DNA from: Bacillus sp. NP157
GTDB taxonomy: Bacteria > Pseudomonadota > Gammaproteobacteria > Xanthomonadales > Rhodanobacteraceae
Direction of reading: 5' to 3'
Assembly (NCBI GenBank): GCA_018889975.1
Contig: CP076546.1
Location: 2,852,001 to 2,916,000 of the forward strand
Length of the DNA stretch: 64,000 nt
A model generated the notes under the pieces. That model worked only from the letters and a program-made list of their open reading frames with translations. It was not told the DNA's origin and did not search any database. The translations under genes were made by a program, and so were the position numbers. Numbering within the stretch: the stretch's first letter is position 1; each line of letters begins with the position of its first letter. Below are positions 36,429-45,035 of this stretch, in pieces.

Positions 36429-37239
36429 CGGCGAATCCCTTCCTGGTCTTCTGGAACCATGAATAACCCAGCCATGCGATGAGCACTCCACCCAACAGCT
36501 GCAGCAGGTAGGTCTGCCAGTCAGGGACCACTCCACTGATCAGCACGCCACGGACCTGTTCGATGACCGGCGTCACGGGATTGAGCTTCATCACCGATTG
36601 GTATTGCGCGGGCAAAGCTGAAACGGGATAGAAAATCGGCGAAAGAAACATCATCGCCGTCACCAGCAAGCCGACGAACTGAGCCACGTCGCGGAGGTAG
36701 ACGCCCAGCGAGGCCAGAAGCCAACCCAGCCCCAGCAGCATGAACATCAGCGGCAGCAGCACCACGGGGAACAGCCACGCCGTAAGCGGCGGCAGGCCGA
36801 AGAACGCCACGTAGAAAACGAACCACACCACGAAGCTGATCAAGCCGTGGAACAGCGCCGCGCCTTGCGACACGACGGGCAGGATCTCGAGCGGAAAGAC
36901 CACCTTCTTGACGTAGTTCACGTTCATCACGATGAGCGTGGGCGCGCGATTGAGGCATTCGGAAAACACGTTGAAAACGAGCAGCCCGGCAAACAGCACC
37001 ATGGCGAATTCGGTTTTCGAACCGCTGCCACCCTTCCAACGGGCCTGGAACACCACGCTGAACACGAACGTGTAGATCAGGAGCATGAGCAGCGGATTGA
37101 AGAACGACCACAGCGTGCCGAGCATCGAGCCGCGGTAGCGGCCGATGACTTCGCGCCGGATTAGCGACACGGCGAGCCGCCGGTGCTGGACCAGCGACTT
37201 GAACATGGAAACAGGAGAGATACTGAAACTTTTCATCAT
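36418..37239 (-). CDS. wzm: O-antigen ABC exporter permease Wzm
   Basis: This 273-residue ABC-2-type permease has about six TM helices and the entry motif LIRREVIGRYRGSMLGTLWS, typical of polysaccharide exporters. It contains MFLSPIFYPVSALP and NPVTPVIEQVRGVL towards the C-terminus. Tandem ATGs at 37239 and 37236 begin MMKSFSISPVSMF; another ATG at 37206 (MFKSL) is possible, and none has a strong ribosome site. It works with Wzt to move lipid-linked O-antigen to the periplasm. The metB-type gene ends 43 bp upstream in the same direction, so read-through from it is possible. In Xanthomonas wzm-wzt also lie beside metB. Confidence 0.93.
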   Translation of the reverse strand: MMKSFSISPVSMFKSLVQHRRLAVSLIRREVIGRYRGSMLGTLWSFFNPLLMLLIYTFVFSVVFQARWKGGSGSKTEFAMVLFAGLLVFNVFSECLNRAPTLIVMNVNYVKKVVFPLEILPVVSQGAALFHGLISFVVWFVFYVAFFGLPPLTAWLFPVVLLPLMFMLLGLGWLLASLGVYLRDVAQFVGLLVTAMMFLSPIFYPVSALPAQYQSVMKLNPVTPVIEQVRGVLISGVVPDWQTYLLQLLGGVLIAWLGYSWFQKTRKGFADVL

Positions 37240-37282
37240 CGCAAACGCATGGGACGCGCCAGGGCCACGGCGCGCAGGATGG

Positions 37283-38452
37283 TCAGGCCGCCAGGGCGGC
37301 GTCGAGTTCGCGGCGCAGGTCTTCGATATCCTCAACGCCTACCGACAGGCGGATCAGGCCGTCGCTGATACCGAGGCGGGCCCGCGTATCGGCTGGCACG
37401 GAGGCATGCGTCATGATCGCCGGGTGCTCGATCAGGCTCTCCACGCCACCAAGCGACTCCGCCAGGGCAAACAGCGAGCACCGCTCGAGCATGCGCGTCG
37501 CGGGGGCGAGGCCACCGCGGACCACGGCGCTGATGATGCCGCCGAAGCCCGCCATCTGCCGGCCCGCCAGCTCATGCTGCGGATGGGACGCGAGGCCCGG
37601 GTAGATGACCCGCTCGATCGCGGGGTGCGCTTCCAGCCAGCCGGCCAGTTCGAGCGCACTGTCGCAATGGGCGCGCATGCGCAGGTGCAGGGTCTTCAGG
37701 CCACGCATGGCCAGGAAGCTGTCGAACGGACCGGCGACGGCTCCCACCGAGTTCTGCAGGAAGGCCATCCGCTCCGCCATGTCCTGGTTCGCCGCGACGA
37801 CCACGCCGCCGACGATGTCTGAATGGCCATTCAGGTATTTCGTGGCGGAGTGCAGGACCAGGTCGGCACCGTGCTCGATGGGTCGCTGCAGCATGGGCGA
37901 ACAGAACGTGTTGTCGACGACCAGCAGGACGCCGTGCTTTCGCGCGATGCGACCCAGTCGCTCCAGGTCCACCAGCTTGAGCATCGGGTTGGTGGGCGTC
38001 TCTGCCCAGATCATCCGGGTCCTGGGCGTGATGGCTGCCTCGAGCGCCGCCTCGTCGTTCAGGTCGAGGAAGGTGAAGTCCAGCCCGGCCGAGCGGCGTC
38101 GCACCTTGTCGAACAGGCGGAAGGTGCCTCCGTAGAGGTCGTCCATCGCTATGACATGGCTACCGGCATCCAGCATGTCGAGCACGGTGGCTGCCGCCGC
38201 CAGGCCCGATGCGAACGCGAAGCCCGCCACGCCACCTTCCAGGTCGGCTACGCAGCGCTCGTAGGCCATCCGCGTCGGATTCTGCGTGCGCGAGTACTCG
38301 TAGCCCTGATGCACACCGGGGCTCGATTGGACGTAGGTCGAGGTGGCATAGATCGGCGTCATGATGGCGCCGGTGGAGGGGTCGGGTTGCTGTCCCGCGT
38401 GAATGGCCCGGGTCCCCAACCCAAACTTATCCACATTATCGTTGTTAATCAT
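37283..38452 (-). CDS. metB: PLP-dependent cystathionine gamma-synthase/gamma-lyase
   Basis: This 389-residue enzyme of the Cys/Met-metabolism PLP family has the phosphate-binding YEYSRTQNPT, the ASGLAAA region, and the PLP lysine Lys205 in SATKYLNGHSD. The C-terminus SLGGVESLIEHP and HASVPADTR are typical of the gamma-synthase/lyase group; the two activities cannot be told apart by eye. With cystathionine beta-synthase at 50140 it could complete reverse transsulfuration. The ATG at 38452 lies behind GGAG at about 12 nt. As the metB of the Xanthomonas LPS locus, it marks the right border of the O-antigen region here. No tandem AGACGTCT met boxes are seen upstream. Confidence 0.93.
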   Translation of the reverse strand: MINNDNVDKFGLGTRAIHAGQQPDPSTGAIMTPIYATSTYVQSSPGVHQGYEYSRTQNPTRMAYERCVADLEGGVAGFAFASGLAAAATVLDMLDAGSHVIAMDDLYGGTFRLFDKVRRRSAGLDFTFLDLNDEAALEAAITPRTRMIWAETPTNPMLKLVDLERLGRIARKHGVLLVVDNTFCSPMLQRPIEHGADLVLHSATKYLNGHSDIVGGVVVAANQDMAERMAFLQNSVGAVAGPFDSFLAMRGLKTLHLRMRAHCDSALELAGWLEAHPAIERVIYPGLASHPQHELAGRQMAGFGGIISAVVRGGLAPATRMLERCSLFALAESLGGVESLIEHPAIMTHASVPADTRARLGISDGLIRLSVGVEDIEDLRRELDAALAA

Positions 38453-38658
38453 CGACTTAAAAACTCCAGTCAGTTTATCTGGGGACCCGCCTGCCCGCGG
38501 GATAGGCGACCGTACATCATACACGGGAGCCCTTGGCCTACTGGGGCGCAGGATCGGGCCCTACACTGCCTTTTCGTTCAGGTTGGAGGCGCGGCAAAGG
38601 CGCTACATAGACCGCTGCCGTGACACAATCTAGGTTTCGTCGAAGGGATTTCCCCCAC

Positions 38659-39708
38659 ATGCAGACCTTGTTAGTGACCGGCGGTGCCGGCTTCATCGGT
38701 GCGAACTTCGTCCTCCAGGCCGTAGCCGACGGAGTGAAGGTCATTAATCTCGACTTGCTCACCTACGCGGGCAACCTGCAGACCCTTCAGTCGCTCGCAG
38801 GGAACCCGAACCACGTGTTCGTCCAGGGCGATATCGGCGACCAGGCGCTGGTAAGCCGGCTCCTCGCCGAGCACCGCCCGTCCGCCGTCGTCAACTTCGC
38901 CGCGGAAAGCCATGTCGACCGCTCGATCGACGGCCCCGGCGCCTTCATCCAGACCAACGTCGTAGGCACGCTGAACCTGCTTGAGGCCACCCGTGACTAC
39001 TGGCGTTCACTGGAGGGCGACGCCGCCAGCGCGTTCCGCTTCCTGCACGTATCCACCGACGAGGTGTATGGGTCGCTGGGCGACGAAGGCTTCTTCACCG
39101 AAACCACGCCTTACGCGCCCAACTCGCCGTATTCCGCTTCCAAGGCGGCCTCCGACCACCTGGTCCGCGCTTTCCACCATACCTATGGGCTACCGGTCCT
39201 CACGACCAACTGCTCGAATAACTATGGCCCGTTCCAGTTTCCGGAAAAGCTGATCCCGCTCGTCATCCAGAAGGCGCTTGATGGCGAACCCCTGCCGATC
39301 TACGGCGACGGCCTCAACGTGCGCGACTGGCTTTACGTCGAAGACCACTGCAGCGCGATCCGGCGCGTGCTCGATGACGGTCGCGTGGGCGAGACCTACA
39401 ACGTGGGCGGCAACTCCGAGCGCGCGAACATCGTGGTGGTGAAAACCATCTGCGCGATCCTCGACGAGGTGTCGCCGCTGTCGACGGGCGAAAAGCATGA
39501 ATCACTCATCACCTTCGTGCGCGATCGCCCGGGCCACGACCGCCGCTACGCCATCGACGCGAGCAAGCTGAAGGACGAACTCGGCTGGACCCCGGCGCAT
39601 ACGTTCGAGAGCGGTATCCGTGCAACCGTGCTCTGGTACCTCGACAACGACGCGTGGGTGAAGGGCATCCTCGACGGCAGCTACAAACTGGAGCGACTCG
39701 GCGCATGA
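38659..39708 (+). CDS. rmlB: dTDP-glucose 4,6-dehydratase
   Basis: This 349-residue extended SDR, the second enzyme of dTDP-L-rhamnose synthesis, has the NAD site [29 protein letters not shown], catalytic YSASK, and the substrate-binding [16 protein letters not shown] and [13 protein letters not shown] segments. Length is normal. The ATG at 38659 matches the family N-terminus ([14 protein letters not shown]). It is first of rmlBACD; each of the four genes overlaps the next by 4 nt. The 206-bp gap before it, facing the divergent metB-type gene, must hold both promoters, but I could not pick convincing boxes. Confidence 0.97.
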   Translation: MQTLLVTGGAGFIGANFVLQAVADGVKVINLDLLTYAGNLQTLQSLAGNPNHVFVQGDIGDQALVSRLLAEHRPSAVVNFAAESHVDRSIDGPGAFIQTNVVGTLNLLEATRDYWRSLEGDAASAFRFLHVSTDEVYGSLGDEGFFTETTPYAPNSPYSASKAASDHLVRAFHHTYGLPVLTTNCSNNYGPFQFPEKLIPLVIQKALDGEPLPIYGDGLNVRDWLYVEDHCSAIRRVLDDGRVGETYNVGGNSERANIVVVKTICAILDEVSPLSTGEKHESLITFVRDRPGHDRRYAIDASKLKDELGWTPAHTFESGIRATVLWYLDNDAWVKGILDGSYKLERLGA

Positions 39709-40589
39709 CGACGAAGGGCATCATCCTGGCCGGCGGGTCCGGCACGCGGCTGTATCCGATCACCAAGGCGGTCAGCAAGCAGCTGCTGCCGGTGTACGAC
39801 AAGCCCATGATCTATTACCCGCTGGCGACGCTGATGCTCGCCGGCATCCGCGACGTGCTGGTGATCAACACCCCTCACGAACAGGCATTGTTCGAGCGCC
39901 TCCTCGGCGACGGCAGCCAGTGGGGCATCAACATCACCTACGCCGTGCAGCCGTCGCCCGATGGCCTCGCGCAGGCGTTCCTGATCGGCAAGGAGTTCAT
40001 CGGCAACGATCCGAGCTGCCTGGTGCTCGGCGACAACATCTTCTATGGCGTGGGCCTGACCGAACGCATGAAGCGCGCAGCGGCTCGCCAGCATGGCGCG
40101 ACCGTGTTCGGTTACTGGGTACGGGATCCGGAACGCTACGGCGTTGCTGAGTTCGACGCAGCGGGCAAGGTCGTCGGCCTCGAAGAAAAGCCGGTGGCAC
40201 CGAAGTCCAACTACGCGGTCACGGGCATGTACTTCTACGACAACCGTGCCGTGGACTACGCGTCGTCGCTGAAGCCGTCCCCGCGCGGGGAGCTTGAGAT
40301 CACCGACCTCAACCGTTGCTACCTGGACGACGAATCGCTCCACCTGGAACAGCTTGGCCGCGGTTACGCATGGCTGGATACCGGGACGCATGAATCGCTG
40401 ATGGAAGCGGGCGAGTACATCCAGACGATCGAAAACCGCCAGGGCCTGAAGGTGTGTTGCCCCGAGGAGATCGCTTACGTCAACAAGTGGATCGACGCCG
40501 AGCAACTCCTCCGCCTCGCCGAGCCGCTCGCCAAGACCGGTTACGGCCAATACCTCCAGAACCTGATCAAGCAAGGCTACGTCGGATGA
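39705..40589 (+). CDS. rmlA: Glucose-1-phosphate thymidylyltransferase
   Basis: This 294-residue nucleotidyltransferase makes dTDP-glucose from dTTP and glucose-1-phosphate. Clear motifs are [41 protein letters not shown] and the VGLEEKP segment, followed by [10 protein letters not shown] and [15 protein letters not shown]. Allosteric feedback by dTDP-rhamnose is known in the family. The ATG at 39705 overlaps the rmlB stop (ATGA). The glucose-1-phosphate could come from the phosphomannomutase/phosphoglucomutase at 45032 if it is bifunctional like Xanthomonas XanA. Confidence 0.97.
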   Translation: MTTKGIILAGGSGTRLYPITKAVSKQLLPVYDKPMIYYPLATLMLAGIRDVLVINTPHEQALFERLLGDGSQWGINITYAVQPSPDGLAQAFLIGKEFIGNDPSCLVLGDNIFYGVGLTERMKRAAARQHGATVFGYWVRDPERYGVAEFDAAGKVVGLEEKPVAPKSNYAVTGMYFYDNRAVDYASSLKPSPRGELEITDLNRCYLDDESLHLEQLGRGYAWLDTGTHESLMEAGEYIQTIENRQGLKVCCPEEIAYVNKWIDAEQLLRLAEPLAKTGYGQYLQNLIKQGYVG

Positions 40590-41143
40590 AGTTCATCGAA
40601 ACCTCCCTGCCTGGCTGCATGGTCATCGAGCCCCAGGTATTCGGCGATTCGCGGGGCTTTTTCTACGAGAGCTACAACGAAGCGAAATACAGGGATGCCG
40701 GCATCGACCGCACGTTCGTACAGTCGAACGTGTCGCGTTCGGCGCGTGGCGTGCTGCGCGGCCTGCACTACCAGTGGCCGCACCCGCAGGGCAAGCTCGT
40801 CAGCGTGCTCGAAGGCGAAGTGTTCGACGTAGCGGTCGACATCCGCCGCGGTTCGCCCACCTTCGGCCAGTGGGCCGGCGTCATGCTCACGGCGGAGAAC
40901 CATCGGCACTTCTGGATCCCGGAGGGCTTCGCCCACGGTTTCTGCGTGGTCTCGGAGTTCGCCACGTTCTCCTACCAGTGCACCGACCTCTACGACGCAA
41001 AGGCTGATGGTGGCATTCGCTGGGACGATCCGGCCATTGGCATCGACTGGCCCGTGTCGTCGCCGCTGCTGTCCGACAAGGACGGCAAGGCCCCGCTGCT
41101 GGCCGATGTGCCCCACGCGCGCCTGCCGGAGTTCAAGGCGTGA
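40586..41143 (+). CDS. rmlC: dTDP-4-dehydrorhamnose 3,5-epimerase
   Basis: This 185-residue cupin-fold epimerase is the third enzyme of dTDP-rhamnose synthesis. It shows [15 protein letters not shown], the [18 protein letters not shown] segment carrying the catalytic His, and the [14 protein letters not shown] motif with the second His and aromatic residues. The C-terminus [20 protein letters not shown] is typical. The start overlaps rmlA (ATGA) and the stop overlaps the GTG of rmlD. Confidence 0.97.
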   Translation: MKFIETSLPGCMVIEPQVFGDSRGFFYESYNEAKYRDAGIDRTFVQSNVSRSARGVLRGLHYQWPHPQGKLVSVLEGEVFDVAVDIRRGSPTFGQWAGVMLTAENHRHFWIPEGFAHGFCVVSEFATFSYQCTDLYDAKADGGIRWDDPAIGIDWPVSSPLLSDKDGKAPLLADVPHARLPEFKA

Positions 41144-42060
41144 AGATCCTTCTCCTCGGCGCAAACGGGCAACTCGGCCAGACGTTCATCACGGACGGCG
41201 GCCTGGCCCGGCGGGGAACGCTTGTCGTGGCCTCGCGGGACGGTAGCGCGCCCATGGGTGCACGCGGCGTCGCTGTGGACCTGACCGATGCCGCGGCACT
41301 CACGGCGACGCTCGATGCGGAAGCGCCTGACATCATCGTCAATGCGGCCGCGTATACCGCCGTCGACAAGGCCGAGGAGGATGAAGCCACGGCCACCCTC
41401 GTCAACGGCGAGGCACCCGCGGCGCTTGGCCGCTGGGCGGCCAGCCACGGCGCGCTGGTGGTCCATTTCTCGACCGATTACGTCTTCCCTGGCGACGCTA
41501 CGGCACCCTACGCCGTGGATGCAGCCACCGGACCGCAGGGCGCCTACGGTCGGAGCAAGCTCGCGGGCGAACTAGCCCTGGAAGCGAGCGGCGCGCGCCA
41601 CCTCACCCTGCGTACGGCGTGGGTGTATTCCGACGTCGGACACAACTTCCTCAAGACCATGCTGCGCCTCGGCGCCGACCGCGACGAATTGCGCGTCGTT
41701 GCCGACCAGCGCGGCACGCCCACCACCACGACGCTTATCGTCGCCGGCACGCTGGCGGCGCTCGACCGCTACATCGCGTCACCCGCTACGTTCACCGCCG
41801 GTACCTTTCATCTTACGGCCGGGGGCGAGACGTCATGGCATGGCTTCGCCGACGCGATCTTCGACGAGGCGGTGGCGGCAGGGTTGCTGTCACGACGCCC
41901 GACGGTGACGGCGATTGGCACGGAGGCGTTCCCGACGCCGGCACGTCGCCCGGCCTATTCCGTCCTCGACAACCGCACCTTCACGGAGACGTTTGGCCAT
42001 CCGCTCCCCGACTGGCGCGAGGGCCTGCGCGACGTCGTTCGAATGCTCGCTGGAAGGTAA
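41140..42060 (+). CDS. rmlD: dTDP-4-dehydrorhamnose reductase
   Basis: This 306-residue NAD(P)H-dependent SDR makes the final dTDP-L-rhamnose. Visible features are the LLLGANGQLGQTF dinucleotide site, the catalytic YGRSK motif, VNAAAYTAVDKAE, FSTDYVF and RTAWVYSDVGHNF. It begins with GTG overlapping the rmlC stop. Its end is seven bases before manC, so rmlBACD-manC and the following acyltransferase gene look like one transcript dedicated to rhamnose- and mannose-containing glycans, fitting the RgpF-type domain at 14402. Confidence 0.96.
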   Translation: MKILLLGANGQLGQTFITDGGLARRGTLVVASRDGSAPMGARGVAVDLTDAAALTATLDAEAPDIIVNAAAYTAVDKAEEDEATATLVNGEAPAALGRWAASHGALVVHFSTDYVFPGDATAPYAVDAATGPQGAYGRSKLAGELALEASGARHLTLRTAWVYSDVGHNFLKTMLRLGADRDELRVVADQRGTPTTTTLIVAGTLAALDRYIASPATFTAGTFHLTAGGETSWHGFADAIFDEAVAAGLLSRRPTVTAIGTEAFPTPARRPAYSVLDNRTFTETFGHPLPDWREGLRDVVRMLAGR

Positions 42061-42067
42061 AGCTCCC

Positions 42068-43480
42068 ATGCTGATTCCCCTGATCCTCAGTGGTGGCAGT
42101 GGCACCCGGCTTTGGCCGATATCGCGCCGCAACCTGCCCAAGCAGTTCCTCTCGCTCGCTGGCAGCGACACGCTGTTCCAGCAAACCGCGCGTCGCGCGA
42201 TGGCCTTGCCCGATGCCGCAGCGCCTATCGTCGTGGCCGCCGATGACCACCGCTTCCTCGCCGCCGAGCAGTTGCAGGAACTGGGGATCGAAGGCACCGA
42301 GATCCTGCTTGAGCCCGTGGCACGCAACACGGCGCCCGCCATCGCGGTCGGCGCCTTGCAAGCGGTCAAGCGTGACCCGGACGCCATCGTGCTGGTGCTC
42401 CCGGCGGATCACCTCATCGGCGACACCGAGCGCTTTTCCCAGGCCGTGGCGCAAGCGCTCCCCGCCGCCAGCGCGGGCTCCCTCGTGACGTTCGGTATTC
42501 GCCCCGATCGTCCGGAAACCGGCTTCGGCTACATCCGGCGCGGCGACGTCCTCGATGCATCGACATTCAAGGTGGCCGAGTTCGTCGAAAAGCCTGCACG
42601 GGCCGTGGCGCAACGCTATCTGGACAGCGGGCAGTACGACTGGAACTCCGGCATGTTCCTGTTCCGGGCCGATCGATACCTTTCCGAACTTGGCCAGCAC
42701 GCCCCAGCCATGCTCGATGCCGCGCGTGCCGCGCTAGACAAGGCCAACTCCGACCTCGATTTCATCAGGCTCGACGCCGACGCCTTCGCCGCTGCCCCAA
42801 ACGATTCGATCGATTACGCCGTGATGGAGAAAACGGCCCTCGCCGCCGTGGTGCCTGTGGCGTGCGGATGGTCTGACATCGGCTCCTGGGATGCCCTCTG
42901 GCTCGCCGCCGAAAAGGACAGCCATGGCAATCATCTCGAAGGTGACGTGATCGCCATCGATACGCGGGGCTCGCTGGTCCGTTCGCACGACCGCCATCTC
43001 GTGGCCACCATCGGGCTTGAAGACGTCGTCGTGGTCACCACGCCCGATGCCACGCTGGTTGCACGACGCGATCGCTCGCAGGATGTGAAGAAGATCGTCG
43101 ACCAACTGAAGGCCGCGGGCCGTACCGAGCATGACCTCCACCGCGTGGTACGTCGCCCATGGGGCATGTACGACTCGCTGGAATCGGGCGACCGCTTCCA
43201 GGTGAAGCGCATCGTGGTCAAGCCGGGCGCTGCGCTTAGCTTGCAGATGCACCACCACCGTGCCGAACACTGGATCGTGGTAAAGGGCGTGGCGGAAGTC
43301 ACCTGCGACGACCGTGTCTTCCTGCTGGCCGAAAACCAGAGTACTTACCTGCCATTGGGAAGCCGGCATCGCCTGCGTAACCCGGGCAAAGTGCCGGTGG
43401 AGCTCATCGAGGTACAGTCGGGAAGCTATCTCGGCGAGGATGATATCGTGCGGTACGACGACGTATACGGTCGCACCTGA
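42068..43480 (+). CDS. manC: Mannose-1-phosphate guanylyltransferase / mannose-6-phosphate isomerase
   Basis: This 470-residue bifunctional type II enzyme (XanB-like in Xanthomonas) has an N-terminal GDP-mannose pyrophosphorylase domain with LSGGSGTRLWPISR, LPKQFLSLAG, ETGFGYIRRGD and the FVEKP motif. A C-terminal cupin isomerase domain has RPWGMYDSLESGDRFQVKRI and LQMHHHRAEHWIVVKG with the metal histidines. It converts fructose-6-P to mannose-6-P and mannose-1-P to GDP-mannose. The ATG at 42068 fits the family N-terminus. It follows rmlD by 7 nt and precedes the acyltransferase by 12. Confidence 0.96.
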   Translation: MLIPLILSGGSGTRLWPISRRNLPKQFLSLAGSDTLFQQTARRAMALPDAAAPIVVAADDHRFLAAEQLQELGIEGTEILLEPVARNTAPAIAVGALQAVKRDPDAIVLVLPADHLIGDTERFSQAVAQALPAASAGSLVTFGIRPDRPETGFGYIRRGDVLDASTFKVAEFVEKPARAVAQRYLDSGQYDWNSGMFLFRADRYLSELGQHAPAMLDAARAALDKANSDLDFIRLDADAFAAAPNDSIDYAVMEKTALAAVVPVACGWSDIGSWDALWLAAEKDSHGNHLEGDVIAIDTRGSLVRSHDRHLVATIGLEDVVVVTTPDATLVARRDRSQDVKKIVDQLKAAGRTEHDLHRVVRRPWGMYDSLESGDRFQVKRIVVKPGAALSLQMHHHRAEHWIVVKGVAEVTCDDRVFLLAENQSTYLPLGSRHRLRNPGKVPVELIEVQSGSYLGEDDIVRYDDVYGRT

Positions 43481-43492
43481 GGCTGCCAGCCA

Positions 43493-44593
43493 ATGCGTAA
43501 TCCGTGGCTGGATGTTTGCCGCGCGACGGCGATCGGCCTGGTCATGCTTTCGCATGGCAGGTTCTTCGTCCTTCCGCTCGCGCCGAGCCTGAACTGGCTG
43601 AAGTTCGGCGGGTTCCTCGGTGTGGAACTGTTTTTCGTCCTTTCCGGCTTCCTCATCGGCGGCATCATGCTGCGCGAGCTTGGCCGCGCACCCGATGCCG
43701 CCAGTTGGGTACCGCGATTCTGGGCACGCCGGTGGCTGCGCACTCTTCCGAACTACCTTCTTTTCCTGGCGATCAACGCCGTGCTCTACCGGGCACTGCG
43801 TAGCGACTGGCCGCCCTCGGGATGGTCATACATCACATTCACGCAAAACATCCTGCATGCGCCAAGGCTGTTTTTTGTCGAGTCATGGTCGCTGGCCGTC
43901 GAAGAAGCGTTTTACCTGATCACGCCGGTCCTTGTCGTTCTCGCCTGCGCGCTGGGCGCATCGCGACGCACGGCCGTCTACGTAGGCGCCACGGCCATCA
44001 TCCTGTTTTCGGTAGCCTTCCGCTGGTATGCGGCGGCACGCTGGAACCTGTCGTTCAACGACATTCGTGGGGGCGTAGCGTTCCGACTCGATGCCATCAT
44101 GATCGGCGTGCTAGTGGCCGTGCAGGCCGACAAGGCCCCCGCACCCACATGGCTGCGCCGGCTCGCGCCATGGATCGCGATTTTCTTCGTGGGTGCTGCC
44201 ATCGCCGCCGCCGTACCGGACAGCTGGCTTGACCAGGGCCTGGCTGCGCGCCTCGCCTTGTTTCCCCTGACGTCGATCGGATGTGCCGGTGTCATCATGT
44301 GGCGGTTCACGAGCCCGGTTCGCGAGCCCGTCGCTTCCGTCGCGAATGCCATGGCGAAGGTGTCTTATTCCGCTTACCTCACCAACCTACCTGTCCTTTC
44401 TTTGCTCCATTTAGCTTTTCCACAGCCCACGGCCCTCGGCTGCGTCGCGCTCTGGTTCGCCTACGTTGCGGGGACGTTTGCAACGGCGACGGTATTTTAT
44501 CGACTCGTCGAGAAGCCCATTCTCGCGTGGCGCGACAGGCGCATTGGCATGGACGCTTCACCGCTGCCGCGGCCAGTCCAGTCCTCGACATAG
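43493..44593 (+). CDS. Acyltransferase family 3 (OafA/exopolysaccharide acetylase-like)
   Basis: This 366-residue protein has ten or so TM helices. The acyltransferase-3 landmarks are RNPWLDVCRATAIGLVMLSH (Arg/His), FGGFLGVELFFVLSGFLIGG, the RFWARRWLRTLPNYL segment and WSLAVEEAFYLITP with the conserved Glu-Glu. It probably adds acyl groups (often acetyl) to a glycan. It ends the rml-manC operon, which suggests the target contains rhamnose or mannose. It is a different subtype from the acyltransferases at 27488 and 60594. Confidence 0.9.
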   Translation: MRNPWLDVCRATAIGLVMLSHGRFFVLPLAPSLNWLKFGGFLGVELFFVLSGFLIGGIMLRELGRAPDAASWVPRFWARRWLRTLPNYLLFLAINAVLYRALRSDWPPSGWSYITFTQNILHAPRLFFVESWSLAVEEAFYLITPVLVVLACALGASRRTAVYVGATAIILFSVAFRWYAAARWNLSFNDIRGGVAFRLDAIMIGVLVAVQADKAPAPTWLRRLAPWIAIFFVGAAIAAAVPDSWLDQGLAARLALFPLTSIGCAGVIMWRFTSPVREPVASVANAMAKVSYSAYLTNLPVLSLLHLAFPQPTALGCVALWFAYVAGTFATATVFYRLVEKPILAWRDRRIGMDASPLPRPVQSST

Positions 44594-44636
44594 AATCGAC
44601 CCGAGGCCAACCTTAGCCAGCCGCCCTTGCGTGCGC

Positions 44637-45035
44637 CTACTCTCGACGGCCGCTCGGACGGAATACCCAGAGCTTCGCACTGGCGAAGTTGACGACCATG
44701 CCAGCCGCCGAACCCGCCGCCACTGCAAGCAGTGGCGTCATGCGCGCATGCGGCGCGAGCAGGACGACCGCACTGTACGCCGCGTAATTCACCACTCCCC
44801 CGACAGCCATCGCCGCCAGGTAGTGCCACCATTCCTGCCAGGCCGAGCGACGCCGGCCGTCGACGAAAGCGAAGCGTCGATTCACTTGCCATGTGGCGAA
44901 AACCGCGCACAGGAAAGAAATGGCGCGGCCGAGAAAGTAGCCAAGCCCTAGCCAGAGCATGCCGTAAAGCACGCCGGTGTCCACGAGGAAGCCCAGGACT
45001 CCTGCCGCGGCAAACTGGAGAACCTGGCGTTTCAT
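44637..45035 (-). CDS. GtrA-family small membrane protein
   Basis: This 132-residue protein has four predicted TM helices and the GtrA pattern (LQFAAAGVLGFLVDTGVLYG, then FATWQVNRRFAF, ending NFASAKLWVFRPSG). The probable role is flipping a polyprenyl-phosphate sugar or helping a glycosyl-modification system. The start overlaps the manB stop by four bases (ATGA), so it is expressed with manB. No polyprenyl-phosphate mannosyltransferase (GtrB/Dpm1-type) gene is adjacent, which leaves its donor unexplained. It is convergent with the acyltransferase ending at 44593; no hairpin is obvious in the 43-bp gap. Confidence 0.9.
   Translation of the reverse strand: MKRQVLQFAAAGVLGFLVDTGVLYGMLWLGLGYFLGRAISFLCAVFATWQVNRRFAFVDGRRRSAWQEWWHYLAAMAVGGVVNYAAYSAVVLLAPHARMTPLLAVAAGSAAGMVVNFASAKLWVFRPSGRRE

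Noticed and set aside
38453-38658. Promoter boxes in the metB/rmlB divergent gap
   Set aside because: A TATGAT-like -10 facing metB (38521-38516) exists, but no matching -35 at 16-18 nt; nothing convincing faces rmlB.
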